From an uncultured Bacteroidota bacterium (lineage in GTDB: Bacteria > Bacteroidota > Bacteroidia > Chitinophagales > Chitinophagaceae): 64,000 nucleotides of DNA. Shown here one piece after another: positions 1 to 9,449 of this stretch. The position numbers were made by a program, and so were the translations under genes. Location: contig CAILLK010000128.1 in NCBI GenBank assembly GCA_903835005.1, positions 1-64,000 on the forward strand. Reading direction: 5' to 3'. The notes beneath the pieces are model-generated. The model did no database searches, was not told the DNA's origin, and saw only the letters and a program-made list of their open reading frames with translations. The first letter of the stretch is position 1. Each line of letters begins with the position of its first letter.

Positions 1-1
1 C

Positions 2-112
2 AAGACCATATATCGTATCAATGCAACCAAGCCTAAGACCCGTGAACAGGTTGCCAGGGTCATCATTACAACTGAGGAGCAGCGCCTCCTGGCCAATTTA
101 TTCGGTTTTTAA
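2..112 (+). CDS. C-terminal end of an unidentified protein (partial)
   Basis: Frame 2 is open from the first complete codon to TAA at 110-112 and gives 36 residues, rich in Lys, Arg and Thr and ending in LLANLFGF. The start lies outside the window. The composition looks like a normal protein tail and not like a chance frame, and a convergent terminator-type hairpin follows at 259-293. The family cannot be recognised from this fragment. Confidence 0.5.
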   Translation, partial: KTIYRINATKPKTREQVARVIITTEEQRLLANLFGF

Positions 113-258
113 AACTGGGTGTCCCAGTGCGGAAAACAGGAAATCGGCGAAACGGGAGAATAAGTTACTTACAGTTGGGTATTTGCAGCAACCAACACTC
201 AGGTAAGCTGTATTTATCCTGAAGGATCAAAAGCTAATTTAGTTATTTGGTTTTATAC

Positions 259-293
259 CAGAAGCCCTGCCAATAAATACGGCAGGGCTTCTG
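259..293. terminator. Hairpin between convergent genes (probable bidirectional terminator)
   Basis: Perfect 13-bp arms, CAGAAGCCCTGCC at 259-271 and its complement at 281-293, with a 9-nt loop. It lies between a plus-strand gene end (112) and the minus-strand DinB-like gene end (342). The tail after the stem is AT-rich but not a clean T run. Confidence 0.6.
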
Positions 294-341
294 AATAAAT
301 TCTGAATCATCATTTTTTTTGAGCCGGTCTTTTTATTCCGG

Positions 342-875
342 TTAATTTCCTAAAGCCTCATCAGCTACTGGTACTGCGGCAGGACGTTCGTCATGGCTAG
401 GACCATACATACCAGGTACCGGCACGTCCAGCAGGCGCAGGTATACGCTCAGCTGGCCGCGATGATGCACCAGGTGATTGTATGCCATAGAGCGGATAAC
501 TACCTTCTTGGGCATAGTAAATATTATATGCTCGCCACGGCGCAGCGTCCACATCTTTTCAAAGTCTTCGTCGGTGGCGTTTTCAAGCGCTTCGATAGCA
601 TGCTTTACATTTGTATCATGCAGCTCCAGCAATTCTTCCGCGGTCGGGTTTGTCAGCGGCTTGAACTCCATTTTGAGGAAATCAAGTTCATCGGCTTTTA
701 AAGTAAAAGCAACCCATCCCGGCAGCTCGGCTACATGTGTGGAGAGGCGGCCCAGTTTCATTGATTTTTCATGTGGCTGCCAGTCGTTTTTTTCTGTTGG
801 TACTCGTTCCAGCATCTTGCGCGATGATGCGGCTTCCATTTGCAGCTCTGCAATTAAGGCTCTTTTCATTGACAT
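342..875 (-). CDS. DinB family protein
   Basis: 177 residues. The DinB/YfiT four-helix bundle is suggested by the spacing of metal-ligand histidines: His47 in LSTHVAEL, and His134 and His138 in YNHLVHHRGQ followed by a helix rich in Leu and Tyr. DinB-type proteins bind a divalent metal; some are thiol-dependent S-transferases, others (as in Bacillus) are damage-induced and of unknown activity. The C terminus adds about 20 Pro/Ala-rich residues. The ATG at 875 begins MSMKR; the second ATG at 869 is also possible. It is divergent from the EEP-family gene at 947. The family call is good, the substrate unknown. Confidence 0.85.
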   Translation of the reverse strand: MSMKRALIAELQMEAASSRKMLERVPTEKNDWQPHEKSMKLGRLSTHVAELPGWVAFTLKADELDFLKMEFKPLTNPTAEELLELHDTNVKHAIEALENATDEDFEKMWTLRRGEHIIFTMPKKVVIRSMAYNHLVHHRGQLSVYLRLLDVPVPGMYGPSHDERPAAVPVADEALGN

Positions 876-946
876 ATATGATCGTATTTTTGTGAAAATT
901 AGCTAAAAAAACGGGCAAATTATTTGGGTTCTTAAAGAAATTTCTG

Positions 947-2005
947 ATGAAGACCAGAAAATTAACATTCCTGCTGATTTTGCCGGCATTTGCAGCACTT
1001 TTCAGCTGCCGGTCACGTAATGTTGCCACCAGGGTAATGGTTGCTTTCTACAACTGCGAAAATTTCTTTGATACTATTCACAACCCTGCTGTTGATGACA
1101 CCGGGTTTACCCCATCCGGGAAATACCATTACACTCAGAAAATCTACGAGCAGAAGCTACGCAATATTGCAACCGTCATTCAGAGTATAAGTGAAAAGAC
1201 CCGCCCGGCTGTGATAGGGCTTGCCGAAGTAGAAAATGATTTTGTGCTTAAAGATCTTATAGCACAGCCCGAAATAGCAGGTTTCCATTACGGGTATATT
1301 TGGTACAGCGGGCACGATGAAAGAGGTATTAATGTGGCTATGATCTACAATCCGGAGTATTTTAAACCTCTGAAGTCTGAGTCGTTGCATGTGATCCTGG
1401 ATTCGGTAAAGCCTGTAGCAGAAGGAAGTAAAATGAATACAAGGGATATTCTTTATGTATGCGGTATTCTATTGGGCGATACAGTGAATATATTCATCAA
1501 TCACTGGCCGTCACGAACAGATGGCGATTCTGAGAGCAGTCCCAAACGAATGGCAGCTGCACGGGTATTAAAAGGAGCCATAGGCAAACTGAGGCTTGCT
1601 GATTCGTTAACGAATATTATAATTATGGGTGATTTTAATGATAACCCTGCAGACAGCAGCATTGCAAATGTATTGGGCGCATCAGAAAGTAGAAACAGCG
1701 GACTTTTTGATCCATTTAAAGCGATATATAAAACGGGTGAAGGCACAGAATTGTTTAACCATAGGTGGAATTTATTCGACCAGGTAATTATTTCTAAAGG
1801 GCTATTAACCACCAGTGCAAACCAACTTAGCTATGACAGTGCGGGGATTTATAAGCCAGATTTCCTTACTGACCACCACAAGGGGCATGAAGGAGAACCT
1901 TTCAGGAGCTGGCTGGGCAATTTTTGGCTAAACGGATACAGTGATCATTTTCCGGTTTTGCTTTACCTTAAAAAAAGGCGGGTAATTAGAATAACAGGAA
2001 TTTGA
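947..2005 (+). CDS. Endonuclease/exonuclease/phosphatase (EEP) family lipoprotein
   Basis: 352 residues. The N terminus is a lipoprotein signal with Cys21 in the lipobox (ALFSC), so the protein is probably exported and lipid-anchored. EEP-fold landmarks appear in order: YNCENFF near residue 36, LAEVEN near 94 (the metal-binding Glu), NHWPSR near 185, GDFNDNP near 229 and the terminal SDHFPV His. Such proteins cleave phosphodiester bonds of nucleic acids or phospholipids with a divalent metal. The Bacteroidota subgroup is usually annotated as endonuclease or phosphodiesterase without a proven substrate. It is monocistronic as far as can be seen, with 222 unassigned bases downstream. Confidence 0.85.
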   Translation: MKTRKLTFLLILPAFAALFSCRSRNVATRVMVAFYNCENFFDTIHNPAVDDTGFTPSGKYHYTQKIYEQKLRNIATVIQSISEKTRPAVIGLAEVENDFVLKDLIAQPEIAGFHYGYIWYSGHDERGINVAMIYNPEYFKPLKSESLHVILDSVKPVAEGSKMNTRDILYVCGILLGDTVNIFINHWPSRTDGDSESSPKRMAAARVLKGAIGKLRLADSLTNIIIMGDFNDNPADSSIANVLGASESRNSGLFDPFKAIYKTGEGTELFNHRWNLFDQVIISKGLLTTSANQLSYDSAGIYKPDFLTDHHKGHEGEPFRSWLGNFWLNGYSDHFPVLLYLKKRRVIRITGI

Positions 2006-2227
2006 AAAAGTGGGAATGTGCCAGATTTGTGTAAAAAGCAGCAGGGGAAAATATAGAATCAGGATAAAAAGATTTGCTGGCAGGCCAATCATGATTTACC
2101 TGAAAGGATAATGATGATACAGGCTAAGAAGATGTAAAGTTTGGGTAGTGTCCCGGTTTGAGCAATACCCATTCTCAATACTCATTTTCCAATTATCTTT
2201 ATCATTCCAAAAATCCAATGGCAATTA

Positions 2228-2599
2228 ATGAACACTTTTTTGTGGGTCTTACAGGGTATTTTAGCCGCCTTTTTTATTATGCCTGGTGCAGGTAAAATTA
2301 GCGGTAGCAGAGAAAGCCACATTGCTGACGGACATATTAAACCAGACGGGAATTTGGTTCCTGTTCGTGTGCTCGGCTTACTGGAGCTGCTGGGATGCAT
2401 CGGTATCATTGTACCTTGGCTGACAGGGATTGCACCAATTCTTACACCTGCCACAGCAGTTGGTTATTCCCTGATAATGATAGTGGCTATCATCAACCAC
2501 ACGATAAAGAAGGAATATAAAATGTTGCCTATGCTAACTACGGTCCTGATAATGACTTCGTTAGTGGCGTATTACAGGTTTGCTTCTATCAACAGATAA
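2228..2599 (+). CDS. DoxX-like integral membrane protein
   Basis: 123 residues with four predicted transmembrane stretches: about 5-20, 45-65, 72-92 and 101-117. The segment IMPGAGKISG near residue 18 and the repeated hydrophobic blocks fit the DoxX/DoxD-like family, small inner-membrane proteins linked in a few cases to thiosulfate or quinone chemistry but mostly uncharacterised. It stands alone, preceded by about 220 bases in which I recognise no gene. Confidence 0.7.
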   Translation: MNTFLWVLQGILAAFFIMPGAGKISGSRESHIADGHIKPDGNLVPVRVLGLLELLGCIGIIVPWLTGIAPILTPATAVGYSLIMIVAIINHTIKKEYKMLPMLTTVLIMTSLVAYYRFASINR

Positions 2600-2689
2600 A
2601 AATTTAAACTGAAACACTACCAAAGTTTGCAATTTCTTGTTTAAACAGAATTGTTGTTGTATAATTGTAGTACGAAAAATATTGTTGAT

Positions 2690-2953
2690 ATGAGACTGCT
2701 GGTACTTTTGTTTGTTGTGGTAATGTTTGCATCCTGTGCGCCCAAAAATTGCTATATGTGTATTACTACTACGTCGGTAGGTTATACCGTCAATACTATT
2801 GATACTGTTATGAAATGCGATTTTACATCAAAGGATGCCAATACCTATCAAAACGACCATACTACTAATGCTCCGGCGCTTACTTACTTCAATGAGCCGC
2901 CATGCGCCTCTTGCACCACCGTTGCCACAAGGTGTGAAATTCCTACAAAGTAA
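2690..2953 (+). CDS. Small Cys-rich lipoprotein, function unknown
   Basis: 87 residues from the ATG at 2690. This start is preferred over an upstream in-frame TTG at 2651 because it opens directly into a lipoprotein signal, MRLLVLLFVVVMFASC, with Cys16 as the acylated residue. The mature part is short, rich in Thr, Asn and Cys (CYMC near 20-23, CASC near 75-78), which suggests disulfides or metal binding. No family is recognised. Confidence 0.65.
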   Translation: MRLLVLLFVVVMFASCAPKNCYMCITTTSVGYTVNTIDTVMKCDFTSKDANTYQNDHTTNAPALTYFNEPPCASCTTVATRCEIPTK

Positions 2954-2978
2954 TCAGTTAATCTGCTTTAATAAAGAA

Positions 2979-3007
2979 TAAAAAAATACCTGGAATAATC
3001 CAGGTAT
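2979..3007 (-). terminator. Intrinsic terminator of the OB-fold gene
   Basis: ATACCTGGA at 2986-2994 pairs with TCCAGGTAT at 2999-3007 over a 4-nt loop. Read on the minus strand the stem is followed by a run of seven T. It lies 30 bases beyond the stop of the minus-strand gene at 3038. Confidence 0.75.
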
Positions 3008-3037
3008 CAGATATGAGGTTATAATTTTGGATGTAAT

Positions 3038-3763
3038 TTATTTCAGTTCCGCATCTTCAATCAATACTTCGAATAAGTAACCATAACCGAAGTCCTTATT
3101 CAAAACGACTTTACCCTCAAGGGTTACTATATCGCCGTTTTTAACCGTAGCTGCCGAAGTTATTGTAAGATCGAATTTTCCGTTATTTTCTGTGCCATCC
3201 TGCAGGTGTATCCAGTTTTTGTTCATGATCTCAGCGCTGAATTTGGTTACCTGGCCTTTTATTTTCACAGTTTTACCAGCATAAGAATCCTTCCTGGAAA
3301 ACAGTTCCGCAATGGTAATGCAATCTTTCGGAACGACTATTTTGATATCCTTTTTCACTTCTGGTGCCGCTTTGCGCGTGTAAGGCTGCGAACCTGTTTG
3401 CCCGCCATGAGGATTAGCGGCAACAGCGGGTTTGCCGCCTATTGGTTCGGTGCTCACACCACCCAGAAACAGTACTAAATCAAAAGTGCGGTGCAGCTCC
3501 TTACTTTCAAACTGCTGCATGGGCAGGCCTTCCGAGTAATAATAAGTATCGCCGGCCAGCGCCTGCATAGATGGCACCGCCAGCCATTTCAATGAATCTG
3601 ATTCTTTTACATGCAGGTAAGTATAGTTGGATGTCTGTATTACCTCCGTAACAACTACTTTATGGCTGGCGATGTGTTTGCCATCAGGTATTCTTGCCAC
3701 GGAGGCCTGGGTCGTTAAAACAACTAATGGTATAACGACTGTTAAAAATGATATGATCTTCAT
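3038..3763 (-). CDS. Secreted OB-fold (nucleic-acid-binding-like) protein
   Basis: 241 residues with a Sec signal of about 20 residues. The N-terminal half (25-100) carries a small beta-rich domain ending in WLAVPSMQALAGDTYYYSEG, a pattern seen beside periplasmic OB-fold proteins. After a flexible Gly/Ala/Pro linker, residues 150-240 form an OB-fold of the tRNA-anti-like type (GKTVKIKGQVTKFSAEI, NWIHLQDGT, GDIVTLEGKVVL). Proteins of this kind (NrfJ-like) often lie beside cytochrome or copper genes. Here the gene is divergent from the multiheme operon that begins at 4021, so a link is possible but unproven. Confidence 0.65.
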   Translation of the reverse strand: MKIISFLTVVIPLVVLTTQASVARIPDGKHIASHKVVVTEVIQTSNYTYLHVKESDSLKWLAVPSMQALAGDTYYYSEGLPMQQFESKELHRTFDLVLFLGGVSTEPIGGKPAVAANPHGGQTGSQPYTRKAAPEVKKDIKIVVPKDCITIAELFSRKDSYAGKTVKIKGQVTKFSAEIMNKNWIHLQDGTENNGKFDLTITSAATVKNGDIVTLEGKVVLNKDFGYGYLFEVLIEDAELK

Positions 3764-3877
3764 TATATGAGTATTTAAAGGAACTACCGGAATTGATCTT
3801 TTCCCGGTACAATATTACATCGGCATCTATATTTCATGGATGAAAAATGTCATGTTTTTTGATGATTAAGGTCATTA

Positions 3878-3905
3878 TTTGCAGGCTCCGCCATAGATAC
3901 TTTTA
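3878..3905 (+). promoter_or_regulatory. Candidate promoter of the multiheme operon
   Basis: TTTG at 3878-3881 and TACTTTTA at 3898-3905, one mismatch from the Bacteroidota -7 consensus TAnnTTTG, with 16 bases between them. It is followed by a leader of about 110 bases before the ATG at 4021. Confidence 0.35.
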
Positions 3906-4020
3906 CACCTGTTTTACAAGAAAAAATGAATCATTGCCGGGAATAATTAAGCGAAACATAATTAAACAACTACCCGGTTGCCAGGCTAAAAACTATATTC
4001 TAAAAGTAAAAACCGAACGG

Positions 4021-5112
4021 ATGAGAAATACAAGAGGTAGTACAATTATAATAATATTCCTGCTGGGTGTCTTTTCTGTTTTTGCTACTTCATGTGCCAG
4101 TTTTATGCACAAGAAAGCAAAAATAAAAAAGACAGAGGCCATATTTTACCCGCCGCTGCCCGATACCGCGCACCTGCAATATCTCACCAGCATAAGTGGC
4201 AGTGACTTTATGGGCAAGCGCACAAAATTTGCCACCTTTATTATGGGGGCTGAAGATGTTTCGAATATGGTAAAGCCATACGGAATGAACATCAGCAACG
4301 GAAAGCTGTATATATGCGACCCCGGAATAGGAGGGCTTGAAGTAATAGATTTCAAAAACAACAAGTACAGCAACTTCACTCCGGGAAGTACCGGGCAGCT
4401 GAAGTCGCCGCTCAACTGCTTTGTTGATAAAAATGACTTTCTATATGTAGCTGATCCGGGCAGGCATGAGCTGGTGCTTTACGACAGCCTGGGAAATTAT
4501 ACCGGGAAAATTACAGATACCGGAAACTTCAAGCCAACCGATGTAATGATTGATGGTGATGAACTGTGGGTAACCAATCCGGACAACCACAGGCTTAATA
4601 TCTATGATAAACATACCAAACAGTTGTTGCGCTATTTTGCCGAGGACTACGGCCCCGGTGATGATGGTTTTTTATACTCGCCCTACAACATTTTTATTAC
4701 TGCCGATATAATATATATAACCGATTTTGGAGATTTTAAAATCAAGAAATTCGACCGGTCGGGTAAATTCCTGTCTTCAATAGGCAGTTATGGCACCGGT
4801 GTAGGTCAGTTTGTAAGGCCCAAGGGAATAGCCTGCGACAGGGATGGTATTCTTTATGTGGTAGATGCGGGTTTTGAAAACGCCCAGATGTTCAATGAAA
4901 AAGGGCAGTTGCTCATGTATTTCGGAGGGCCCTACAAGGGTCCCGGCGACATGTGGCTGCCGGCAAAGGTTATTGTTGATTATGATAACCTGGATTATTT
5001 CAGAAAGTATGTCGACCCTAAATATAGTCTCAACTACCTGGTAATTGTATCCAATCAATACGGGCCCGACAAGATCAATATTTACGGAGCGATATCACCG
5101 GTGAAGAACTAA
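4021..5112 (+). CDS. NHL-repeat beta-propeller lipoprotein, first gene of the multiheme operon
   Basis: 363 residues. The ATG at 4021 is chosen because it opens a lipoprotein signal (IIIIFLLGVFSVFATSC, Cys25 as lipobox Cys); the frame runs further upstream without a plausible start. The mature protein is a run of NHL-type blades: KLYICDPGIGGLEVID, FLYVADPGRHELVLYD, ELWVTNPDNHRLNIYD, IIYITDFGDFKIKKFD, ILYVVDAGFENAQMFN. NHL propellers are binding scaffolds without known redox activity; NHL-repeat genes also lie beside outer-membrane multiheme cytochromes in Geobacter. The stop is followed 9 bases later by the next operon gene. It is probably anchored in the outer or inner membrane facing the periplasm or the outside, as a scaffold for the cytochrome complex (inference). 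Confidence 0.85.
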   Translation: MRNTRGSTIIIIFLLGVFSVFATSCASFMHKKAKIKKTEAIFYPPLPDTAHLQYLTSISGSDFMGKRTKFATFIMGAEDVSNMVKPYGMNISNGKLYICDPGIGGLEVIDFKNNKYSNFTPGSTGQLKSPLNCFVDKNDFLYVADPGRHELVLYDSLGNYTGKITDTGNFKPTDVMIDGDELWVTNPDNHRLNIYDKHTKQLLRYFAEDYGPGDDGFLYSPYNIFITADIIYITDFGDFKIKKFDRSGKFLSSIGSYGTGVGQFVRPKGIACDRDGILYVVDAGFENAQMFNEKGQLLMYFGGPYKGPGDMWLPAKVIVDYDNLDYFRKYVDPKYSLNYLVIVSNQYGPDKINIYGAISPVKN

Positions 5113-5121
5113 ACTGATAAG

Positions 5122-7449
5122 ATGAAGAAAAAGCCAAATAATAGTGTAGCTTATACCATAAGTATAATACTGATTACATTGTTCTTTGGTTGCACTGTAG
5201 AACAAACACATAAGACTCTTGTATTCTTTTTTGACGGCGTAGATCAGGTTATTTTTCACAACGACTACCTGTCGCATGATTCACTGGGGCAGATAGCAGC
5301 CGCCAAAAGAGAGGCTTTACTTAAAAAGAACAGGCCCGATATGTGTGTGCATAAACCCTATAAAGAGAAGAAATGTGAAGAGTGCCACACACCCGACAAG
5401 CGCCTCATTATGCCAATGCCGGATCTGTGCTTTAAATGCCATACCAGTTTTGCCAAAACATACGCTGTTGTGCATGGTCCGGTAGCGGCAGGAGCATGCC
5501 TTAACTGCCACAACCAGCATTCATCAAAATACCCGAAACTACTTATCAGGCAAGGGCAGCAGATATGCGTTTACTGTCACAACCCATCACTTGTTTTTGC
5601 TTCAAAGGTGCACAGGGATATTGAAGATGCAGAATGCACAATGTGCCATAATCCGCATGGGGGCAAGAGCAGGTATATGCTTAAGGACAACATTTCGAAA
5701 GATGCCAACCGGATAGCGCTGATGGACGAACTGACCTACAGGCATCTGTATGGCCAGATATACTGTAAAACACCCGGAGATGTGAATCACATCATGGAGA
5801 TATACATTTTGGACGAGAAGGGTAATACTGTGGCTACTGTTCATCCGGATGCCGCCGGTAAATTCTTCCTCACTAATCTGCATCCCGACCAGAATTATAC
5901 TTTCAGATTTAAAAAGGATTTCCCGGATTGCAGGATTAATGTTACGGATAACAATGGATCACTGCTCTATGTGATCCAGAAAAACAAGAAAGGCAATTAT
6001 GCGTTCGATAAGAATGCTTACGAAACCGTGCACAATGCGCTGAATGATGCCCATTACCTGGGCGATACCTCTTTGCTGCATGCCGGACTGGCAAATGTAG
6101 CGCCGGTAGCGGAAAATACGCTCAGAGATACTGCTGGCCCGCTCACGTTTGGTACCAAACAGTTAGCCGATACCTCTGGTCATCCCGCGAATGCAGAACC
6201 GGTAACTGCCGTGCAAAGGGGTAAGATTATCGTTACATCGCTGCCCGGGAATGACGATACTAAGGAATCAATAAATAAAGGGCCAGATACTATTGTGACT
6301 GCTGTACCACAACCGGCTGTAAACAAAGTGACCGATACCGCTGCTTATAAAGGAAAGATTGTGGTTAAAGAACTTCCCGGTGATGTGCCCCCGGAGGAAT
6401 TGCTGCATAAAGAACCAGGTAATGCTGCTGCCAAAGGCGACCAGACTTCAATAAATAAAGTAAACGATACAGCAGCTTATAAAGGAAAGATTGTTGTTAA
6501 AGAACTTCCCGGTAATGTGCCTTTGCAGCAGCTTATTGATTCAAATAAGGCTGCAGGCAGGGTCACAAATAGTATTGCACAAGACAGTACTTTATCGCAG
6601 GGGGCGGTAGTACAGAAAGCATGGTTGCCGGATCAGAAACCACAGGAGGGAAATGCTAAACAAAGCAAAATAGTGGTTACCACACTGCCCGATACAATTG
6701 AAGTAAAGGCAATGGACCGTTTCCGGACTATGGCCGGAGCTCAGGAAGTGGTACATAAACTGGAGGCAGGAGGTATGAAGCTGACAGATCTTACTTCCCA
6801 ACTGGCCAACTACCTGGATGGCAACGTAATATGTGTAATTAACGCCGCAGGCGACCTGATTGAAGTGACTCCTGTAAATGCAAAGGGTGAATTCTACCTC
6901 TACGATTTCCTGTATTACAGGTTACTCCTTCCGGAAAAGAAACAGGGTATCATCAGTCAGACAATATACATCAATGATAAGATGGAGGTCATAGAAACTA
7001 TAAATAAAAGACTGGTCAACGGACATTATATATATGTAGCCAACAGTAAGGAACAACCTGCCAACAGAGCAGTTGTGAAAATATACACCAATAAAGACAA
7101 TGCCGTTTTGTTTTCATCAGTTTATTTCGAAGAAGGCCGGTCAGCAATTACAAAGGAGGGAATCAAGGCGCTCGATAAAGTAGTTGATTACCTTCTGCAG
7201 AACCCGAACGCTGATATTTATTTGCTGGCTCATGCCCTTTCTATGGGTACTTCCGGATTCAACAGGCAGCTTGCTGAAAAACGTTCAGAGGCTGCAATAA
7301 ATTATCTGACTTCAAAAGGAGTAAAACTGAACAGGATAAAGCTTAAAGGAAGCAGGAAAAACGGAGTGGTCGGAGAATTTGAAACAACGCTCGGTTCGGC
7401 CGAAGAAGACCAGAAAAACCGGAGAGTAGATGTGTATATAAAATTGTAA
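5122..7449 (+). CDS. Multiheme (5 x CXXCH) lipoprotein fused to a C-terminal OmpA domain
   Basis: 775 residues. Lipoprotein signal with Cys24 (TLFFGC). Five CXXCH c-type heme motifs lie at residues 85 (CEECH), 103 (CFKCH), 126 (CLNCH), 149 (CVYCH) and 172 (CTMCH), with the paired spacing and the NPHGG/NQHSS signatures of the doubled-CXXCH family. Residues 210-280 look like a small carboxypeptidase-regulatory-type beta domain. Residues 365-530 hold four degenerate copies of GKIVVxxLPG in a Pro/Thr-rich linker. A second beta domain (about 570-640) precedes an OmpA/MotB-like peptidoglycan-binding domain (SSVYFEEGRSAI near 665, NRRVDVYIKL at the end). It would tie heme groups to the cell wall within the same envelope assembly as its neighbours. 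The combination is unusual. Confidence 0.88.
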   Translation: MKKKPNNSVAYTISIILITLFFGCTVEQTHKTLVFFFDGVDQVIFHNDYLSHDSLGQIAAAKREALLKKNRPDMCVHKPYKEKKCEECHTPDKRLIMPMPDLCFKCHTSFAKTYAVVHGPVAAGACLNCHNQHSSKYPKLLIRQGQQICVYCHNPSLVFASKVHRDIEDAECTMCHNPHGGKSRYMLKDNISKDANRIALMDELTYRHLYGQIYCKTPGDVNHIMEIYILDEKGNTVATVHPDAAGKFFLTNLHPDQNYTFRFKKDFPDCRINVTDNNGSLLYVIQKNKKGNYAFDKNAYETVHNALNDAHYLGDTSLLHAGLANVAPVAENTLRDTAGPLTFGTKQLADTSGHPANAEPVTAVQRGKIIVTSLPGNDDTKESINKGPDTIVTAVPQPAVNKVTDTAAYKGKIVVKELPGDVPPEELLHKEPGNAAAKGDQTSINKVNDTAAYKGKIVVKELPGNVPLQQLIDSNKAAGRVTNSIAQDSTLSQGAVVQKAWLPDQKPQEGNAKQSKIVVTTLPDTIEVKAMDRFRTMAGAQEVVHKLEAGGMKLTDLTSQLANYLDGNVICVINAAGDLIEVTPVNAKGEFYLYDFLYYRLLLPEKKQGIISQTIYINDKMEVIETINKRLVNGHYIYVANSKEQPANRAVVKIYTNKDNAVLFSSVYFEEGRSAITKEGIKALDKVVDYLLQNPNADIYLLAHALSMGTSGFNRQLAEKRSEAAINYLTSKGVKLNRIKLKGSRKNGVVGEFETTLGSAEEDQKNRRVDVYIKL

Positions 7450-7482
7450 CAAAAGAGATTTTTATAGATTAAAGTAACTGGA

Positions 7483-9444
7483 ATGCGCCAACTGAAAAAA
7501 ATATTTACTTCACTTTTTCTGCTCTTGCCGGTTGTCAGCTTTGCCCAGCAAAGCTTGTTATCGCTTGGCTTGTGGAATATCAGCGCACTATCGGGAGAAC
7601 TGAAACTGGGGGGCTTGTACGGAGGTGGCGATATTAATACTTATGGCATCAATAATAAACTGACGGAAACAAACTATTACGGCGGGCTTTACGTGAAAAC
7701 AAGCAGCTTTATATGGAATCCCAGCTTCCTTACGGTTGATGTGGATGGCGGTTATTATCCTGAATCAAGACAGGACCTTTACCTTGTTTCGCCCGACCTG
7801 TACAATGTGGTAAATACTCAAAAACTCCATATCGGAGCCACTCTCTTTCCCCGGAAAATAATCAGCCTGAGCGGCCACATCAACTGGGATGACAGCTATG
7901 ATAACAGGGAGAACCTAACCGATATACGAACCAACAGCAAAACTTATGGCGGCTCATTGTCTTTCAGGAATAAATTCCTGCCACTGACCATGAATTATAA
8001 TCAGAGTAAATGGGACAGCAGGGAAGTACTCACAGGCCGTGATTTTAGTTATGATCAGAATAATTTTGAGGCCCGTATAAATAAGTCTTTTACAAGAAAG
8101 GATAATAATAACTGGTCTTATACGCATTACGATTATACAACCAGGCAGTATACAGCAGCTACAATAAACAACCGGTCGGACAACCTGATGCTTCAGGATG
8201 GCTTCTTTCTCGATTCTGCCCGCAGGTCAATGTTTAATTCAAATATCCTGGGTACAGCACAACGCGGCAACGACAGTTTCAACCAGTTCAGGGCCAATGA
8301 AAACCTGTTCTTAAGGTTGCCTTACCTGCTTACGTTAAATTCCGGCTATACCTTTTATTACCTGCAGCAATTCCCCGAAAAACTGCAGCAGAATACATTT
8401 AACACCTTGCTGGGCCACCAGTTGTTCCAAAGCCTTCATTCGGGAGTTTTGTATGAGTACAATGGTGCCCTGGAGTCTTCTTATAATGAGACAAATAATA
8501 AGGTTGGTCTGGAACTGAACTATACCAAGAAAACATTTGCCGATGGCCTGCTGAATATGCAATACAGTTATTACCGCATTGCAGAAAAGAGGTCGAGCTC
8601 TGATGCATTGCTTCTTATCCAGAATGAACTCTATATCCTGTCTGACAGGGTGCTGCTCAAAAGGCCCTATGTAGATCAGGGTACATTTATACTCAAAGAT
8701 TCTACCCAAACCATAATATACCAGTCGGGAGTTGATTATACCCTGAATCTGATAGGAAGTTTTCTGGAAATCCAGCGCATACCGGGCGGGCTTATTCCCG
8801 ATAACGGGCGGGTATATGCATTTTATACAGCCACCCAGCCGGGATCATACAGCTATAATATCAACCAGAATAATTTTTCAATCAATTTCTCAGTCTTTAA
8901 AGGGCTCATTGATGTTTATTACCGTACTGTGCGCACAGATTTTACTCAGATACACCGCGCCGATAACCTGCTGCTTGATTACCTCACCGATGACCTTGTG
9001 GGTGGTAATTTGAAATATAAATCTGCTACACTTGGCGCTGAATATGATAATTACCAGAGCACCCTGGTTCCCTATACCATGATGCGGTATTTCTTCTCCT
9101 GGCAAGGCACTTATAATAATCACCTGGTATTTGCCATCAATGCCAACTACCGCGATTACAAAATGCCCACCGAGACGGAACACCGGCTGTTCGGAGACCT
9201 GAACGGAATGGCTTCCTATGCCATAAATGCAAAATCAAAATTTGACCTTACTCTGGGCTACCAGTCCCAGCAGGGTCAGCAGATCAATCTGGATTATCTT
9301 TCTTTAAGAGCTAAATATTCAACAATAATAAGGAAACTCACCTGTGTAGTTGGGGCCGATGCATACAACCGTGTGTATCTCGAAACCCAGAAAACCAATT
9401 ATGCAGGTATATATGTTCAGGTCATAAAAAGATTTAAATATTAG
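7483..9444 (+). CDS. Large outer-membrane beta-barrel protein of the multiheme operon
   Basis: 653 residues with a Sec signal ending in SFAQQ near residue 22. The mature chain alternates short hydrophobic/aromatic strands with polar turns throughout, is rich in Tyr, Asn and Thr, and ends in an aromatic residue (IKRFKY), all typical of an outer-membrane barrel of roughly 20 or more strands. No heme motif is present. Its position between two multiheme genes is like that of the MtrB/PioB/OmbB porins that sheath cytochromes across the outer membrane. Sequence similarity to those porins cannot be judged here, so the role is inferred from context. It is separated by 33 bases from the gene before and 5 from the gene after. 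Confidence 0.8.
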   Translation: MRQLKKIFTSLFLLLPVVSFAQQSLLSLGLWNISALSGELKLGGLYGGGDINTYGINNKLTETNYYGGLYVKTSSFIWNPSFLTVDVDGGYYPESRQDLYLVSPDLYNVVNTQKLHIGATLFPRKIISLSGHINWDDSYDNRENLTDIRTNSKTYGGSLSFRNKFLPLTMNYNQSKWDSREVLTGRDFSYDQNNFEARINKSFTRKDNNNWSYTHYDYTTRQYTAATINNRSDNLMLQDGFFLDSARRSMFNSNILGTAQRGNDSFNQFRANENLFLRLPYLLTLNSGYTFYYLQQFPEKLQQNTFNTLLGHQLFQSLHSGVLYEYNGALESSYNETNNKVGLELNYTKKTFADGLLNMQYSYYRIAEKRSSSDALLLIQNELYILSDRVLLKRPYVDQGTFILKDSTQTIIYQSGVDYTLNLIGSFLEIQRIPGGLIPDNGRVYAFYTATQPGSYSYNINQNNFSINFSVFKGLIDVYYRTVRTDFTQIHRADNLLLDYLTDDLVGGNLKYKSATLGAEYDNYQSTLVPYTMMRYFFSWQGTYNNHLVFAINANYRDYKMPTETEHRLFGDLNGMASYAINAKSKFDLTLGYQSQQGQQINLDYLSLRAKYSTIIRKLTCVVGADAYNRVYLETQKTNYAGIYVQVIKRFKY

Positions 9445-9449
9445 CATTT

